Part shown: piece after piece, positions 17,305-26,223 of the stretch | Position numbering within the stretch: the first letter of the stretch is position 1 | How the letters are laid out: each line of letters starts with the position of its first letter | Source: Alistipes finegoldii DSM 17242 | GTDB taxonomy: Bacteria > Bacteroidota > Bacteroidia > Bacteroidales > Rikenellaceae | Length of the DNA stretch: 64,000 nt | NCBI RefSeq assembly: GCF_000265365.1 | Contig: NC_018011.1 | Location: 2,993,501 to 3,057,500 of the forward strand | Direction of reading: 5' to 3' | Program-made: the position numbers and the translations under genes | Notes under the pieces: model-generated | Told to the model about the DNA's origin: nothing | The model's input: only the letters and a program-made list of their open reading frames with translations | The model's database searches: none

Positions 17305-18948
17305 ATGAAGAGACTTTTACCTGTTTTGGCATTGTTCGCCGTATTGTGCGGCTGTTGCAGTTGCGGCAGGGTGATTCCGACCGACGGCGAAGTGGCTGTC
17401 GTGCCGCTCCCGGAGCATATCGTGGAGGGGCAGGGCACCTTCCGCCTGACCTCCGACGCCGAGGTGGTCCTGCTGTTCGACGACGAGCGTCTGTCCGGCG
17501 TGACTGCCGCGCTGAACAAGGTGCTGATGCCGCTGTTCGGCCGCGGCCCGCGGGTAAGGCATGCCGACAAGGCTGCGGACCATGCGGTGAACGTCACCCG
17601 CGACGAGACGATGCCTGCGGAGGCCTACCGCCTTTTCGTAACTCCCTGCCGGATCGATATCGTCGCCGGAGGAGCGCAGGGGGCGTTCTATGCCGTGCAG
17701 ACGCTGCGCCAGCTGCTTCCGGCGGCAGCGTACGAAGCCGACGACGTGCGGGCCGTCGAACTGCCCGTCGTCACGATCGAGGACAAACCGTGTCTGGGCT
17801 ACCGGGGCATGATGCTCGATGTCGGCCGTCACTTCTTCACGGTCGATGAGGTGAAGGAGGCGCTCGACATCATGGCCCTGCACAAACTCAACGTCTTCCA
17901 CTGGCATCTGACCGATGATCAGGGGTGGCGCATCGAAATCAGGAAATATCCGAAACTCACCGAAATAGGTTCCGTACGCAGCCGTACGCTGATCGGCCGC
18001 GATCCGGGCGGCACGTACGACGAGAACTGCAAATTCGACGAAACGCCTTACGGCGGTTACTATACGCAGGATGAGATCCGCGACGTGGTGAATTACGCTG
18101 CGGAGCGTTTCATCACGGTGATTCCCGAAATCGAATTTCCGGGGCATGCCGTCGGGGCGCTGGCCTCCTATCCGTGGCTGGGCTGTACGGGCGAGCAGTA
18201 CGAAGTGCGCCAGACATGGGACATCGACGACCGGGTTTTCTGCATCGGCAAGGAGACGACGTTCGAATTCATCGAGGGCGTGCTCGAAGAGGTGTTGGAG
18301 CTGTTTCCCTCGGAGTATATCCATATCGGCGGCGACGAGTGCCCGACGGTGATGTGGAAGAAATGCCCGCATTGCAAAGCGCGCATGAAGGCCGAGCGGC
18401 TGAAGCGGCCGCGCCGGTTGCAGAACTATGCCACGGCCCGCGTCGAGAAATTCCTCAACGCCCACGGACGCAGGCTGATCGGTTGGGACGAGATACTGGA
18501 GGGCGAAGTGACGCCGACGGCCACGATCATGTCGTGGCGGGGCGCCGAAGGCGGCATCAAGGCTGCGAAGATGGGCAACCACGCCATCATGGCTCCGACG
18601 ACGCACTGCTATCTGGACTATTACCAGACGCGCGATACGGCTGGGGAACCGCTCGCCATCGGCGGTTATCTGCCTGTGGAGAAGGTCTATTCGCTCGATC
18701 CTTACGAGATGCTGACGGCTGACGAACAGCGCTGTATACTGGGCGTGCAGGCCAACCTCTGGACCGAGTACATCGCCACGTGGCCCCATGCCGAATACAT
18801 GCTGCTGCCGCGCCTGAGCGCGCTGGCCGAAGTGGGGTGGAGTCTCGACCGGAAGGATTACGGCGACTACCTGCGCCGCGTACGCCGGCTGGCGAAGATT
18901 TACGACGCCTGCGGATATAATTATGCGAAACATATCTTCGGGAAGTGA
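17305..18948 (+). CDS. GH20 beta-N-acetylhexosaminidase lipoprotein
   Basis: 547 residues starting MKRLLPVLAL, with a lipobox in AVLCGC. An N-terminal GH20b-like domain (about 35-155) precedes the catalytic barrel, which shows HWHLTDDQGWRIEI and IHIGGDECP with the D344-E345 pair. GH20 removes terminal beta-linked GlcNAc or GalNAc by substrate-assisted catalysis. It completes a set with GH92 mannosidase that could trim N-glycan or other HexNAc/mannose glycans. The frame is open 69 nt upstream but the lipoprotein start is preferred. Confidence 0.94.
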   Translation: MKRLLPVLALFAVLCGCCSCGRVIPTDGEVAVVPLPEHIVEGQGTFRLTSDAEVVLLFDDERLSGVTAALNKVLMPLFGRGPRVRHADKAADHAVNVTRDETMPAEAYRLFVTPCRIDIVAGGAQGAFYAVQTLRQLLPAAAYEADDVRAVELPVVTIEDKPCLGYRGMMLDVGRHFFTVDEVKEALDIMALHKLNVFHWHLTDDQGWRIEIRKYPKLTEIGSVRSRTLIGRDPGGTYDENCKFDETPYGGYYTQDEIRDVVNYAAERFITVIPEIEFPGHAVGALASYPWLGCTGEQYEVRQTWDIDDRVFCIGKETTFEFIEGVLEEVLELFPSEYIHIGGDECPTVMWKKCPHCKARMKAERLKRPRRLQNYATARVEKFLNAHGRRLIGWDEILEGEVTPTATIMSWRGAEGGIKAAKMGNHAIMAPTTHCYLDYYQTRDTAGEPLAIGGYLPVEKVYSLDPYEMLTADEQRCILGVQANLWTEYIATWPHAEYMLLPRLSALAEVGWSLDRKDYGDYLRRVRRLAKIYDACGYNYAKHIFGK

Positions 18949-18971
18949 CATGTTTTCCGCAGACGGAATAG

Positions 18972-18999
18972 GGGGACGATGCGTATGCCGTCCCCTTTT
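18972..18999 (+). terminator. Terminator after GH20
   Basis: Perfect GGGGACG / CGTCCCC stem with a 10-nt loop, followed by TTTT, 24 nt past the GH20 stop. Confidence 0.65.
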
Positions 19000-19074
19000 C
19001 CGTTTCCCGGCGGCAACGGGGAGGGGCTGCGATATTATATGGGTGATTCCGCTGGGTAGTTCGTAAATTTTTCC

Positions 19075-19082
19075 TATCTTTG
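19075..19082 (+). promoter_or_regulatory. -7 element upstream of the repeat-rich protein
   Basis: TATCTTTG matches TAnnTTTG exactly and lies 21-28 nt upstream of the ATG at 19104. A clear -33 TTTG was not seen. Confidence 0.5.
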
Positions 19083-19103
19083 AGGGCAAAAAGTGTACGG
19101 ATC

Positions 19104-21098
19104 ATGGATTTGAAATACGTGCGGAGCGAATTGCAGAAGCTCTCTGAAATCATAGACAATTGGGACACCCCGCAGGAGACCGCGGCCCTCGAACGGGATC
19201 TGGTGCTCGAAAAACTGCGGAAGTTATACGATGCCGTGCGTTTCGGCGCGGATGCGGACTTTGCGGCTGTCCGCGAAGATGCGGCGGAAGAGGCCGTGGC
19301 GGAGCCTGCTCCGGCCGAAATTCCGGTCAGCATCGATCTCGGCGAAATGCTTTCGCTCGACCCGTTCGCGGTTGAGGCGCAGGCCGAACCGGATGCTGCC
19401 GCCAAACGGGACGCTGTTGGCGAAGCGGGTGCGGCTTTTGAGTCGGAATCTTTTGCCGAGGCGGGGGCGTCCTTTGAGTCGGAGTCAGTCGCCGAAGCTG
19501 GTGCGGTCTCCGAGTCGGAATCCGTTTCCGAGCCGGAACCGGAGACGGTGCCGGAATCGAAGTCTGAGTTCGGGTCCGGACAGGCCGTCGAAACGGGCGT
19601 AAATTTCGCAGGGCATTCCGAACCTGCCGAAGAACTGGCTGCCGAACCTGAAGTTGTTGTCGATTCTGCCGAAGCATTTGTTGCGCAGTCCGATTCCGAC
19701 GGCGGGACGAACCCGATTTCAGAACCGGAAATCTCTGCCGCTGAACCCGTGACCGAATCCGGACCGGTTGCTTCTGAGCCTGAATCCGAGCTTTCCATTG
19801 AGGAGACGGCTCCGGCAGAACCCGTTGCCGGAAATGCCGCGGAACCAGCCGCCGAGCAGTCAGTGCCGCTGCCGGAAACTGTCCGAGAACCGGAGGAAGC
19901 GTCCGAAAAGCCCGAATTCATTGCTGAACCCGTCGTCGAATCCGCGACCGAATCTTTCGCAGAGTCGCTTTCCGAATCCGTTGCGGAGTCCGTCTCAGAA
20001 CCCGCTGCCGAGTCGGTTGTCGAGTCCGTTGCGGAGTCCGTCGTCGAGTTTCCAGCCGACCCCGTCTTAGAACCCGCTGCCGAGTCGGTTGTCGAGTCAC
20101 ATTCCGAGTCGGTTGCAGAGCCTGCCGCCGAATCAGCCGCCGCACCTGCGCCGTCCGTCGATGCGGAACAGACTTCGGCGCAGGAAGCTCCTGCCAAAGC
20201 CGAAGCGCATTCCGCGCCGGGAACTCAACCCATAGCTCCGACACTGTTCGAACTGGAAGAGGAGACTGTCCGTCACCGCCATAAACAGCGCGTCATCATG
20301 TCGCTATATAATACGGAGCCTGCGGCGCCTGCCCCGAAACCCGCATCCGTTCCGGCCCTTGAGCCTACCGGAAAACCTGTTGCGGGAGGGAAGCCTGCGG
20401 CCGAAGCGTCGTTCGCACAACCGGCGGTGGCCGGTTCCGCGTCATCCGGTTCCGCAGCGTCCGACTCTGCATCGGCCGGAACTGCCGCCGCCGGAGTCTC
20501 CGTTTCCGACGCAACTGCCGGAGCCGCCCTTTCTGCAACTCCATTTACGGCGCCCGTGACGGAACCCGCAGCATCCGCGACAACTCCTGTCGGCTCTGTG
20601 ACAACCTCTCTCGGCTCCGCGACAACCTCTGCACCCGGACCGGACGCTTTTGCATCGCGGACTCCGGTTGCCGCTCCGCAGCCGAAAGCGGCCGAAACGA
20701 CTGCGCCCGACAATGCCGGGGATGACGACGAGCCTGATTTCGAAGAGATCACGCTCGAAGCGAAAAACACCTCCGGCGCCGTATTGGGCGAGGTGATCAA
20801 CCACAATGTGCAGACACTGGCCGACACGATCGCGCCGCCGCGCGACGTGGCGTCCGAACTGCGTCGCAGCGAACACGTTACCGACCTGCGCCGCGCCATC
20901 GGCATCAACGACAAGTTCCTGATGATCCGCGACTTGTTCGGCGGCGATGCAGCGGCTTACGAGGCGGCGATCGGAACGCTCAACGGTTTCGACGATTTCG
21001 ACGAGTGCATGATTTATATCGCCGAGAATTATGCGTGGAACGCCAATTCCGACGGGGCCAAATTCCTGATGGAACTGCTGGAACGTAAATTCGCATAG
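19104..21098 (+). CDS. Conserved C-terminal domain protein with very long Glu/Ala/Ser/Pro-rich repeat region
   Basis: 664 residues, function unknown. Residues 1-55 are a helical N-terminus (MDLKYVRSELQKLSEIIDNW). Residues about 60-540 are low-complexity, acidic, with repeats such as EAGA[AS]FESES[FV]A and AESVVESV. The last 120 residues are an ordinary folded domain (RRAIGINDKFLMIRDLFGG, ending FLMELLERKFA). No signal peptide or membrane segment. The start at 19104 is chosen because a promoter lies just upstream. It is followed after 4 nt by rsmI. The repeat region may be a disordered spacer. Confidence 0.8.
   Translation: MDLKYVRSELQKLSEIIDNWDTPQETAALERDLVLEKLRKLYDAVRFGADADFAAVREDAAEEAVAEPAPAEIPVSIDLGEMLSLDPFAVEAQAEPDAAAKRDAVGEAGAAFESESFAEAGASFESESVAEAGAVSESESVSEPEPETVPESKSEFGSGQAVETGVNFAGHSEPAEELAAEPEVVVDSAEAFVAQSDSDGGTNPISEPEISAAEPVTESGPVASEPESELSIEETAPAEPVAGNAAEPAAEQSVPLPETVREPEEASEKPEFIAEPVVESATESFAESLSESVAESVSEPAAESVVESVAESVVEFPADPVLEPAAESVVESHSESVAEPAAESAAAPAPSVDAEQTSAQEAPAKAEAHSAPGTQPIAPTLFELEEETVRHRHKQRVIMSLYNTEPAAPAPKPASVPALEPTGKPVAGGKPAAEASFAQPAVAGSASSGSAASDSASAGTAAAGVSVSDATAGAALSATPFTAPVTEPAASATTPVGSVTTSLGSATTSAPGPDAFASRTPVAAPQPKAAETTAPDNAGDDDEPDFEEITLEAKNTSGAVLGEVINHNVQTLADTIAPPRDVASELRRSEHVTDLRRAIGINDKFLMIRDLFGGDAAAYEAAIGTLNGFDDFDECMIYIAENYAWNANSDGAKFLMELLERKFA
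19422..19529 (+). repeat. Three tandem 36-nt units inside the repeat-rich gene
   Basis: Units at 19422-19457, 19458-19493 and 19494-19529 encode EAGAAFESESFA, EAGASFESESVA and EAGAVSESESVS. Divergence between units is low at the protein level. This kind of in-frame repeat can vary in copy number. Confidence 0.85.
19997..20098 (+). repeat. Direct repeat of 30 nt, 72 nt apart
   Basis: The same 30 bases, starting AGAACCCGCTGCC and ending GTCGAGTC, occur at 19997-20026 and 20069-20098, in frame, consistent with an in-frame duplication of a 72-nt unit. Confidence 0.85.
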
Positions 21099-21102
21099 CT
21101 GC

Positions 21103-21810
21103 ATGGCAAAGCTTTATATCGTTCCCACCCCGATCGGCAATCTCGACGACATTACGCTGCGTGCGGTCAATGTCCTGCGCGACGTGGATTTCATACTCGC
21201 CGAGGATACGCGGACGACTTCGTTCCTGCTGAAACATCTCGGCATCGAGAAGAAACTCTATTCCCATCATAAATTCAACGAACACGCCACGGTGAAGATG
21301 GTCGCCGAGTCGATCGCGGCCGGACGCAATGCGGCGCTGGTGTCGGATGCGGGCACGCCCGGCATCTCCGATCCCGGTTTTCTGCTGGTGCGGACCTGCG
21401 TCGAAGCGGGGATCGAGGTCGAGACCCTGCCCGGCGCCACGGCGCTGATTCCGGCGCTGGTGCAGAGCGGGTTTCCGTGCGACCGGTTCTGTTTCGAGGG
21501 TTTCCTGCCCCAGAAGAAGGGCCGGGCCAAACAGTTGCAGTCGCTTGCCGCGGAGGAGCGCACGATGATATTCTACGAGTCCCCCTACCGCGTGGTGAAG
21601 TGTCTCGAACAGTTTGCCGAGGTGTTCGGGCCGGAACGCAGGGTTTCGGTGTCGCGCGAGCTGACCAAGAAATTCGAACAGACCGTTCGCGGTACGGTCG
21701 CCGAGGTGCTGGAACACTTCCGCACGACGGACCCCAAGGGGGAGTTCGTGATCGTGCTGGCCGGAAAACCCAAACCGAAGCGGGAGACGGCGGCGGACGA
21801 AGAGGAATAA
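21103..21810 (+). CDS. rsmI: 16S rRNA (cytidine1402-2'-O)-methyltransferase
   Basis: 235 residues, tetrapyrrole-methylase fold. Start MAKLYIVPTPIGNLDDITLRA is the RsmI signature, followed by AEDTRTT, SDAGTPGISDPG and FEGFLPQKKG. The enzyme methylates C1402 of 16S rRNA in the decoding centre using S-adenosylmethionine. Four nucleotides separate it from the preceding gene. Confidence 0.95.
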   Translation: MAKLYIVPTPIGNLDDITLRAVNVLRDVDFILAEDTRTTSFLLKHLGIEKKLYSHHKFNEHATVKMVAESIAAGRNAALVSDAGTPGISDPGFLLVRTCVEAGIEVETLPGATALIPALVQSGFPCDRFCFEGFLPQKKGRAKQLQSLAAEERTMIFYESPYRVVKCLEQFAEVFGPERRVSVSRELTKKFEQTVRGTVAEVLEHFRTTDPKGEFVIVLAGKPKPKRETAADEEE

Positions 21811-21832
21811 ATGAAAGATAGTGCATATTGAA

Positions 21833-23212
21833 ATGGAAAATACGAACGATACGCATAATGTAAAACGCTCTTTCTCGCTCTGGGTGGGGGAGATGCGTGA
21901 ATTCCTGCGGGGGCGCTTCAGCCTCGACGAAGACAAGGCGCAGCGCGACGAGGTCGTGGCGGCCATCAGCAAGGGCGTGGTGTTCCGCGGGGTGAACCTT
22001 TGGGTGCTGATTTTTGCGACGATGATCGCGTCGCTCGGCCTGAACGTCAATTCGGCGGCCGTAATTATCGGCGCCATGCTCATTTCGCCGATCATGGGTC
22101 CTATTATGGGCATCGGCCTTTCGCTGGGCATCAACGATTTCGAGCTGCTCAAAAAGGCGCTGCGCAACTATGCGCTGATGTTCATCGTGGCGATTATCAC
22201 CTCGACGGTTTATTTCCTCGTGTCGCCCCTCTCGTCGAACAGCAGCGAGCTGCTGGCCCGCACGGTGCCGACGACCTACGACGTGCTGATCGCCCTGTTC
22301 GGCGGTCTGGCAGGTATCGTGGCGCAGACGCGGCAGGACCGCACCTCGACCGTTATCCCCGGCGTGGCGATCGCCACGGCGCTGATACCGCCCCTCTGCA
22401 CGGCGGGATTCGGTCTGGCAACGGGGCAGATAAAATTCTTCGTCGGGGCCTTTTACCTCTTTTTCATCAACTCGGTCTTCATCGCGCTGGCGACTTACCT
22501 CATGGTCCGTTTCCTGAAGTACGAGAAGAACGCCTTTATCGACAAGGTGCGCGAACGCAACGTCAAGCGGCTGATGATGGTTATTACGCTCGTGACTTTC
22601 ATTCCGAGCGTCGTCATCGGTTTCCATATGGTCCGCGTCTCGCTGTTCGAAGCCGTGGCCGACAAATACGTCGCGCAGGTCTTCAAGTTTCCGCATACGC
22701 GCGTGATCGAGTGCAACAAGCATTATGCGCACGGCAAAGACCCCTCGCAGATCGAACTGCTGCTCGTGGGAGAACCCATCGGCGACGAAATTATCGAGAA
22801 TGCCCGTGCGCAGATGCGCAACTTCGGACTGGAGAAGGCCGAACTGGTGGTGCGTCAGGCCAACAAGACGGACGAGATAAACGTGGCGTCGCTGCAGCAG
22901 AGCTACCTCGAACTGCTGGAGGAGAAGAACCGGCGCATCGGCGAAATGACGGCTCAGCTGAAACGCTACCGGGTTACGAACGTCGAAGTGGACGACATTT
23001 CGCGCGAAGTGGGCGTCATGATGGAGAATATCAAGGCCATATCGCTGATGAAGGGCATTACGTTCGATGTCGCGGGTACGCCGCTCGATACGACCCTCGT
23101 ATGTGTCGTTACGCCCAAGGCGCCCGCCGATTCGATCGACCGGACGACGCTGGCCAGCTGGCTGAGGATACGCACCAAGGTGGATAACGTGAAACTTTTT
23201 GTCGAACCCTAA
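21833..23212 (+). CDS. DUF389 (TIGR00341-type) integral membrane protein
   Basis: 459 residues from ATG 21833 (MENTNDTHNVKRS); a GTG at 21821 is an alternative. The membrane core (about residues 45-250) has several hydrophobic helices and the family motif GAMLISPIMGPIMGIGLSLGI, then AIATALIPPLCTAGFGL. The C-terminal 200 residues are soluble with a coiled-coil-like stretch (YLELLEEKNRRIGEM). Family function is unknown; transport or sensing at the inner membrane has been suggested for relatives. Confidence 0.85.
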   Translation: MENTNDTHNVKRSFSLWVGEMREFLRGRFSLDEDKAQRDEVVAAISKGVVFRGVNLWVLIFATMIASLGLNVNSAAVIIGAMLISPIMGPIMGIGLSLGINDFELLKKALRNYALMFIVAIITSTVYFLVSPLSSNSSELLARTVPTTYDVLIALFGGLAGIVAQTRQDRTSTVIPGVAIATALIPPLCTAGFGLATGQIKFFVGAFYLFFINSVFIALATYLMVRFLKYEKNAFIDKVRERNVKRLMMVITLVTFIPSVVIGFHMVRVSLFEAVADKYVAQVFKFPHTRVIECNKHYAHGKDPSQIELLLVGEPIGDEIIENARAQMRNFGLEKAELVVRQANKTDEINVASLQQSYLELLEEKNRRIGEMTAQLKRYRVTNVEVDDISREVGVMMENIKAISLMKGITFDVAGTPLDTTLVCVVTPKAPADSIDRTTLASWLRIRTKVDNVKLFVEP

Positions 23213-23223
23213 CGCCTTGCCGG

Positions 23224-24144
23224 ATGAAACGAGCTGAGCTGAATTTTGCGCAGAAGGTATGGCTGGAGTCTTTGTGGCTCGGCGCCCGTTTCTTTGCCGT
23301 GCTGCCGTACTGGTTCAAATATTACGTCGTCGAGAACCTGCTCTTTTTCATACTCTACTACTGCCTGCGTTACCGCATGAAGGTCGTGAACGAAAACCTG
23401 CGCAATTCGTTCCCGGAAAAGAGCGTCGGGGAGCTGGCCGTCATCCGCCGCAATTTCTACCGGACGCTGGCCGAGATATTCGTCGATACGGTCAATATGG
23501 CCCATATGGGCGAAGAAAAGGCCCGCACGGTACTGACGGTGAAGGGATTCGACGAACATTACAAGGCCGTGCACGGCCGCGACTGGATCGCTATGACGGC
23601 CCATTTCGGCTGTTGGGAGTATTGTTCCTACTGGGGGCTTTACGAACGCTCGCAGATGTTGGTGGCGGTGTATCATCCCCTGCGCAGCAAGGTCATGGAG
23701 CGGCTTTACCAGCGTTTGCGCAACTATGAAAATTCGATGACCGTGGCCATGAAGGATTCGCTGCGCTTCTACCTGCGCAACCGGGAATGCGGCGTGGACG
23801 GCAAAAACCTCGTCATGGGGCTTATCGCCGACCAGAATCCGCCGCGCCGTCCCGACAGCCACTGGTTCCGCTTCCTCAATCAGGATACGATTTTTTTTGA
23901 CGGCGGGGAGAAGCTGGCGCTGCGCTGCAAACTGCCGGTCTATTTCGTCAGGATGGACCGTCTGCGGCGGGGCCGCTACCAGATGTCGTTCGAGCCGATT
24001 TACGACGGTGAAGAGCAGGTCGCCGAATACGAAATTACGGAACGTTACGTTAGGAAGCTGGAAGCGATGATCAGCGAACACCCGGAACTCTGGATGTGGT
24101 CGCACCGCCGCTGGAAACACAAACGTACAAATGCCGGTCGCTAA
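23224..24144 (+). CDS. LpxL/HtrB-type lysophospholipid (lipid A) acyltransferase
   Basis: 306 residues. The HX4E-type catalytic motif appears as HFGCWE, and GLIADQNPPR matches the second block of the LpxL/LpxM family. These inner-membrane enzymes add secondary acyl chains to lipid A; in Bacteroidetes one copy is usual. The gene overlaps the following glycosyltransferase by 14 nt, which suggests a shared envelope-lipid or envelope-sugar role. Confidence 0.86.
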   Translation: MKRAELNFAQKVWLESLWLGARFFAVLPYWFKYYVVENLLFFILYYCLRYRMKVVNENLRNSFPEKSVGELAVIRRNFYRTLAEIFVDTVNMAHMGEEKARTVLTVKGFDEHYKAVHGRDWIAMTAHFGCWEYCSYWGLYERSQMLVAVYHPLRSKVMERLYQRLRNYENSMTVAMKDSLRFYLRNRECGVDGKNLVMGLIADQNPPRRPDSHWFRFLNQDTIFFDGGEKLALRCKLPVYFVRMDRLRRGRYQMSFEPIYDGEEQVAEYEITERYVRKLEAMISEHPELWMWSHRRWKHKRTNAGR

Positions 24145-25144
24145 AATAGTCATACTCAACTGGAACGGCGCGGAGCACCTGCGCCGTTTCCTGCCCAGTG
24201 TCGTCGCTGCGGCCCCAGCCGGCGTGGAGGTCATGGTCGCCGACAACGGCTCGACGGACGATTCGCTGAGGGTGCTGGCGACGGAATTTCCTTCCGTCGG
24301 GGTGTTGCGTCTCGAAGCCAATTACGGGTTTGCCGGAGGGTATAACCGGGCTTTGAAGCAGGTCGAGGCGGACTATTATCTGCTGCTCAATTCCGACATA
24401 GAGACGCCCGAAGGGTGGCTCGCTCCGATCCTCGACGTGCTGGAACGCGAACCCGACGTAGCCGTCGTCTCTCCGAAACTGATCTCATGGACCGACCGCA
24501 CGGAATTCGAATATGCAGGCGCTTCGGGCGGATTTATCGACTTTCTCGGCTATCCGTTCTGCCGGGGCCGCATCCTCAGACAGGTCGAGGCCGACGAGGG
24601 CCAGTACGACGACGCCCGCGACGTTTTCTGGGTCAGCGGCGCCGCATTCTGCTGCCGGGCCGATGTTTTCCATGCGCTGGGCGGCTTTGACGCCGACTTT
24701 TTCGCCCACATGGAGGAGATCGACCTCTGCTGGCGCATGCAGTTGGCCGGTTACCGGGTACGGGTCGTGCCGCAGAGCAGGGTTTACCACCTCGGCGGCG
24801 GTACGCTCACGACCGATTCGCCGACCAAAGTCTTCTACAACCACCGCAATAATCTGGCGATGCTCTACAAGTGCTCTTCGTCCGTGCAGCGGGTCACGGT
24901 TGCCGTCGTGCGTCCTGCGCTCGACTTGCTGGCGGCCCTGTCCTATCTGGTGCAGGGGCGGAGCGACAATTTCCGGGCGGTGTTCCGCGCCTACCGCGAT
25001 TTCCTGCGGTGGCACCGCGATCTGTCCCGCAAGCGGAAGACCATCCGGCAGAACCGCAAAGGGTCCGCGGAAGAGAAGATTTACCGGGGCTCGGTGGTGT
25101 TGCGTTATCTTTTAGGCAGGAGGACTTTCGGGCGGATGATGTAA
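24131..25144 (+). CDS. GT2-family glycosyltransferase (rhamnosyltransferase-like)
   Basis: 337 residues with a GT-A fold: VILNWNGAEHL, the nucleotide-binding VADNGSTDDS, the metal-binding region LLNSDIETP, and GGFDADFFAHMEEIDLCWR typical of the WbbL-like GT2 branch. The C-terminus has a short hydrophobic segment (AVVRPALDLLAALSYLV). It probably adds a sugar to an envelope polysaccharide or glycoprotein glycan. It overlaps the acyltransferase gene. Confidence 0.85.
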   Translation: MPVAKIVILNWNGAEHLRRFLPSVVAAAPAGVEVMVADNGSTDDSLRVLATEFPSVGVLRLEANYGFAGGYNRALKQVEADYYLLLNSDIETPEGWLAPILDVLEREPDVAVVSPKLISWTDRTEFEYAGASGGFIDFLGYPFCRGRILRQVEADEGQYDDARDVFWVSGAAFCCRADVFHALGGFDADFFAHMEEIDLCWRMQLAGYRVRVVPQSRVYHLGGGTLTTDSPTKVFYNHRNNLAMLYKCSSSVQRVTVAVVRPALDLLAALSYLVQGRSDNFRAVFRAYRDFLRWHRDLSRKRKTIRQNRKGSAEEKIYRGSVVLRYLLGRRTFGRMM

Positions 25145-25188
25145 GGCAAATTCGCAAAATCGGAAAAGTCCGTTTCCCCGGCGGAGAA

Positions 25189-25196
25189 TACCTTTG
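25189..25196 (+). promoter_or_regulatory. -7 element very close to the AraC-GyrI start
   Basis: TACCTTTG matches TAnnTTTG and ends only 8 nt upstream of the ATG at 25205, so the transcript would be nearly leaderless. No clear -33 box was recognised. Confidence 0.45.
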
Positions 25197-25204
25197 TCGC
25201 CGAG

Positions 25205-26068
25205 ATGAAGAACAAACCAGCCACGACAGCCGATTATCAGCGGCGGATCAACATCGTCGTCGAATACATCCGGACCCATCTGGACGAAACGCTCGACCTG
25301 CGTACGCTGGCCGAGGTGTCGTCGTTTTCGCCCTGCCATTTCCACCGTATCGTTTCGGCCTTTCTGGGCGAGCCGCCGGGGGAGTTCATCGCCCGCACGC
25401 GCATCGAGACGGCGGCGCGCCTGCTGCTTTACTCCGATCTTACGGTCGCAGAGATCGCCTACCGCGTGGGGTACGACGCCCCGTCGTCGCTGACCAAGGC
25501 TTTCGGACGGTTTTTCGGCATCTCGCCAAAAGAGTACCGAACCGCTAAAAACCTTCCGTCCATGACAACACGCATGCACTCCGACGCCGGAATCCGGTTG
25601 TCGAAACCCAAAATGCTGGAAATTCCCGAAAAGACCGTGGCCTATCTCCGCGCTCAGGGGGATTACGGCGAAGTCGATTACGGCGACTGTTTCGCCCGGC
25701 TCTGGCAATACGTCAAAGAGCAGAAACTCTTCTCGGCGGGGATCGAGTCCATCGTCGTTTACCACAACGATCCCGACATTTCGAAATCCGGCGACCTGCG
25801 GTGCGACGTATGCCTGACGATTCCCAAAGGCCCGGTGGCCGTCGGCCCCGTGGGCGTCAAGACGATCGCCGCAGGCCGCTATGCGATGTTCGTCCATACG
25901 GGTCCTTATGCCGGATTGGGCGGCGCCTATCACAAAATCTTTCGGGAGTGGCTGCCCCGAAGCGGCTGCGAACTGTGTGACAGCCCCGGTTTCGAACGCT
26001 ACCGCAATAATCCCGACCGGGTGCCGGCGGAAAAGCTGAAAACGGAGATTTATATTCCGCTGAAATAG
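25205..26068 (+). CDS. AraC-family regulator with GyrI-like effector domain
   Basis: 287 residues. Residues 10-110 are an AraC/XylS double HTH (LDLRTLAEVSSFSPCHFHR, LTVAEIAYRVGYDAPSSL), residues about 125-287 a GyrI-like small-molecule-binding domain (PEKTVAYLRAQGDY, FVHTGPYAGLGGAYHKI). This is the Rob/BltR-like layout used by regulators responding to hydrophobic compounds or antibiotics. No obvious target gene lies next to it. It ends just before a strong terminator. Confidence 0.88.
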   Translation: MKNKPATTADYQRRINIVVEYIRTHLDETLDLRTLAEVSSFSPCHFHRIVSAFLGEPPGEFIARTRIETAARLLLYSDLTVAEIAYRVGYDAPSSLTKAFGRFFGISPKEYRTAKNLPSMTTRMHSDAGIRLSKPKMLEIPEKTVAYLRAQGDYGEVDYGDCFARLWQYVKEQKLFSAGIESIVVYHNDPDISKSGDLRCDVCLTIPKGPVAVGPVGVKTIAAGRYAMFVHTGPYAGLGGAYHKIFREWLPRSGCELCDSPGFERYRNNPDRVPAEKLKTEIYIPLK

Positions 26069-26142
26069 AAGCCGGTCCGGACTGAAAACCGGTCCGGATG
26101 CATGAACCGACCGCCTGACAGGGGCGGTTGGTCCGTCGTACG

Positions 26143-26172
26143 AAAAAGCGGCCCGCTCAGCGGGCCGCTTTT
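26143..26172. terminator. Bidirectional terminator between the AraC regulator and glnS
   Basis: Perfect 13-bp inverted repeat AAAAGCGGCCCGC / GCGGGCCGCTTTT with a 3-nt loop, with A and T runs on each side; it can end both converging genes. A second small hairpin (ACCGCC/GGCGGT) lies at 26108-26128, and a direct repeat CCGGTCCGGA occurs twice at about 26073-26098. Confidence 0.85.
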
Positions 26173-26223
26173 CGCGGGGAGCGTGTCCCCGTTCGGTATC
26201 GCAACTCGATTTTCAGCCGATCT

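Noticed and set aside
18587..20197. 536-residue antisense ORF rich in SATDSTTDSA repeats
   Set aside because: It looks like a surface repeat protein, but it is simply the reverse complement of the GAG/GTC/TCC repeats in the acidic plus-strand gene, and it runs across the terminator and promoter at 18972-19082.
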